From Gemmatimonadota bacterium (GTDB lineage Bacteria > Gemmatimonadota > Gemmatimonadetes > Longimicrobiales > Gaopeijiaceae): a stretch of 6,056 nucleotides of DNA. The translations under genes were made by a program, and so were the position numbers. This document shows positions 4,797-6,056 of this stretch, in pieces. A model generated the notes under the pieces. The model was not told the DNA's origin. It did not search any database and saw nothing but the letters and a program-made list of their open reading frames with translations. The stretch lies in contig JACQVC010000312.1 in assembly GCA_016209995.1 (NCBI GenBank), forward strand, positions 1 to 6,056, read 5' to 3'. Numbering within the stretch: the stretch's first letter is position 1; the number at the start of each line of letters is the position of its first letter.

Positions 4797-6056
4797 TCAG
4801 GGTCTGGTCCAGCGACGGAGCAGTGATGGCCCGTGCAGATCGCACGGTTCGGTAGGCTCCGTGCCCGGGAGGTATACCTCCGAGTACGTCAGGTCGTACG
4901 GGCACCACTCCGTCGCCAGCTTTCCACTCTTGCTATCCACCAGCCGGGTGGTCAGCTGCGCTGGCATGGGCCATGGCTCCGGCAGCGGACGCAGCGGCTC
5001 GTTCAGCCCCAGGTCCGCATCGCCATAGTACACGCTGCGCATGAACTTGCCCCAGACCGGGGCCGCCAGACCGCCCCCCACTGCCCGCTCCGCAATCGTG
5101 GTGGGCCGATCGAAACCGAACCAGACCACGGCGAGGAGATCGGGCGTGAACCCGATGAACCACACATCCGTCTCGTCGTTCGTGGTGCCTGTCTTGCCGG
5201 CCACCGGAACCTCGTACGGAAGATTCGCACCGGCCGGGTTGCGAACGGAGGCGCCGGTGCCGCGGTTCACCGCCTCCTGCAGAAGCGAGATCATGACGCC
5301 GGACGCCAGACTGTCCAGCGCTTCCGTCCGCTCGGGCTCCGCGCGCCAGAGTACGCGCCCCTGGTAGTCCTCGACCTGACGGATCGGATACGGCCGAGCC
5401 TTCGAGCCCAGCGTCGCAAACGCCGTGTACGCCTCGGCCATCTCCAAGGGAATCACGGTCGCGGCGCCAATCGACGTGGATTCGTAGGGCGGGACCTCGG
5501 TGCGGAGCCCCAAGCGGCGCGCATATTGCACCACGGTCTCCAGTCCGACCTCCATCCCCAGCTTGATCGCCACCATGTTAATCGAGCGCCGCAGCCCCTC
5601 GCGGATCGTCATCGGCCCGTTGAACTCACCGTCGTAGTTACTGGGCCGCCACTCCGTGCTATCCGGCTGCATCAGCATGACCGGCGCGTCCACGATGATA
5701 TGCGAGGCCGGGACCCTGCTGGCGATCGCCGCAGCGTACACGATAGGCTTGAAGGATGAGCCGGCTTGCCGCCTCGCCTGCGTCACCCGGTTGAACTTCG
5801 ATTCGTCGAAGTCGCGACCCCCGACCAACGCTTTCACCTCGCCCGTCCGGGGATCGATCGCCACAAACAAGCCCTGGAGATACGGGGTCTCGTTGGGCGC
5901 CCAGTCCGCGCCCCGCTCCGCAGCCGGATCGTATTTCGGGTGCGAGTAGCCGGGTAGACTCTCGATGCGGTTCCAACCTTCCTGCATGACCTTCTCGGCG
6001 ATCCGCTGCATATCCAGGTCCAACGTAGTGTGGACGCGCAGCCCGCTCGTGTACAG
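4797..6056 (-). CDS. Class A penicillin-binding protein (PBP1A-like), transpeptidase half; 5' end outside window
   Basis: The window holds 419 residues, open at the right edge; residue 1 here is the Leu codon at 6056. The opening LYTSGLRVHTTLDLDMQ is the linker that normally follows the GT51 glycosyltransferase domain, so that domain and the membrane anchor should lie beyond the edge. The penicillin-binding transpeptidase domain is intact: SSFK with nucleophile Ser100 and Lys103, SIN at 158-160, and KTG at 288-290 (VAGKTGTTND). Supporting blocks are LFVAIDPRTGEVKALVGGRD near the start, DVWFIGFTP after KTG, and a C-terminal tail with WCPYDLTYSEVYLPGTEPTEPCDLH whose two Cys may pair in the periplasm. 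The enzyme would polymerise glycan strands and cross-link peptides in the periplasm. The gene is followed after 1 nt by the DUF3343 gene. It is probably PBP1A (mrcA/ponA type), but without the GT51 part I cannot fix the subfamily. Confidence 0.93.
   Translation of the reverse strand: MYTSGLRVHTTLDLDMQRIAEKVMQEGWNRIESLPGYSHPKYDPAAERGADWAPNETPYLQGLFVAIDPRTGEVKALVGGRDFDESKFNRVTQARRQAGSSFKPIVYAAAIASRVPASHIIVDAPVMLMQPDSTEWRPSNYDGEFNGPMTIREGLRRSINMVAIKLGMEVGLETVVQYARRLGLRTEVPPYESTSIGAATVIPLEMAEAYTAFATLGSKARPYPIRQVEDYQGRVLWRAEPERTEALDSLASGVMISLLQEAVNRGTGASVRNPAGANLPYEVPVAGKTGTTNDETDVWFIGFTPDLLAVVWFGFDRPTTIAERAVGGGLAAPVWGKFMRSVYYGDADLGLNEPLRPLPEPWPMPAQLTTRLVDSKSGKLATEWCPYDLTYSEVYLPGTEPTEPCDLHGPSLLRRWTRP

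Noticed and set aside
4868..4881. 14-bp perfect palindrome GGAGGTATACCTCC
   Set aside because: It falls inside the PBP coding sequence (residues S-E-V-Y-L-P), has no loop, and a single 14-bp palindrome is not surprising in 6 kb.
4833..5759. Long plus-strand open frame (about 308 codons) opposite the penicillin-binding protein
   Set aside because: It lies fully inside the transpeptidase-coding region on the other strand, is rich in Arg, Gln and His, and has no recognisable domain.
6021..6023. TTG at 6023 as the start of the penicillin-binding protein
   Set aside because: The frame stays open upstream and encodes LYTSGLRVHTT, the conserved linker preceding LDLDMQ, so the true start is outside the window.
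1..6056. Mobile elements, tRNA/rRNA genes, CRISPR arrays, riboswitches (including a TPP riboswitch for thiE)
   Set aside because: I saw no transposase motifs, terminal inverted repeats, spaced direct repeats or RNA-gene consensus. thiE begins at the mltG stop, which leaves no leader for a TPP riboswitch.

Overview
The window is an ordinary-looking stretch of a GC-rich bacterial chromosome, densely packed with housekeeping and cell-envelope genes. No RNA genes, insertion sequences, phage genes or CRISPR arrays were seen. A lipoprotein-type signal on MltG, exported proteins ending their signal in ...NAQ, and the gene mix suggest a Gram-negative-type phylum. Gemmatimonadota is my best guess, but this is an inference from gene style and not a demonstrated assignment.

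Layout, left to right. (1) Positions 1-2613 hold a four-gene leftward transcription unit. In transcription order these are a V4R-domain protein (2613-2071), ruvX (1986-1558), mltG (1561-539) and thiE (536 to beyond the left edge). The ruvX/mltG junction is an ATGA overlap. The mltG/thiE junction is 2 nt or a TTGA overlap, so the last three genes are probably translationally coupled. A sigma70-like promoter lies at about 2679-2707 in front of the V4R gene. (2) A divergent regulatory gap of about 207 bp (2614-2820) contains a perfect 8-4-8 inverted repeat. (3) Two rightward genes follow: a secreted aminopeptidase P (2821-4185) and a small YtxH-family membrane protein (4248-4529). (4) A second leftward unit enters from the right edge. 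It carries the transpeptidase half of a class A penicillin-binding protein (6056-4797), followed after 1 nt by a DUF3343 (putative Se/S carrier-like) small protein (4795-4526). That protein's stop codon interlocks with the ytxH stop in a shared TTAA.

Functionally, MltG (glycan strand cleavage/termination) and the class A PBP (strand synthesis and cross-linking) both act on peptidoglycan. RuvX is a nuclease-fold RNA/DNA-processing factor that commonly sits next to mltG. ThiE makes thiamine phosphate. The V4R and DUF3343 proteins are the two genes whose local roles are not explained.

I found no convincing new multi-gene system. The most notable non-genic signals are a perfect 10-bp-stem hairpin in the first codons of mltG, the intergenic inverted repeat at 2727-2746, and the interlocked convergent stop codons.
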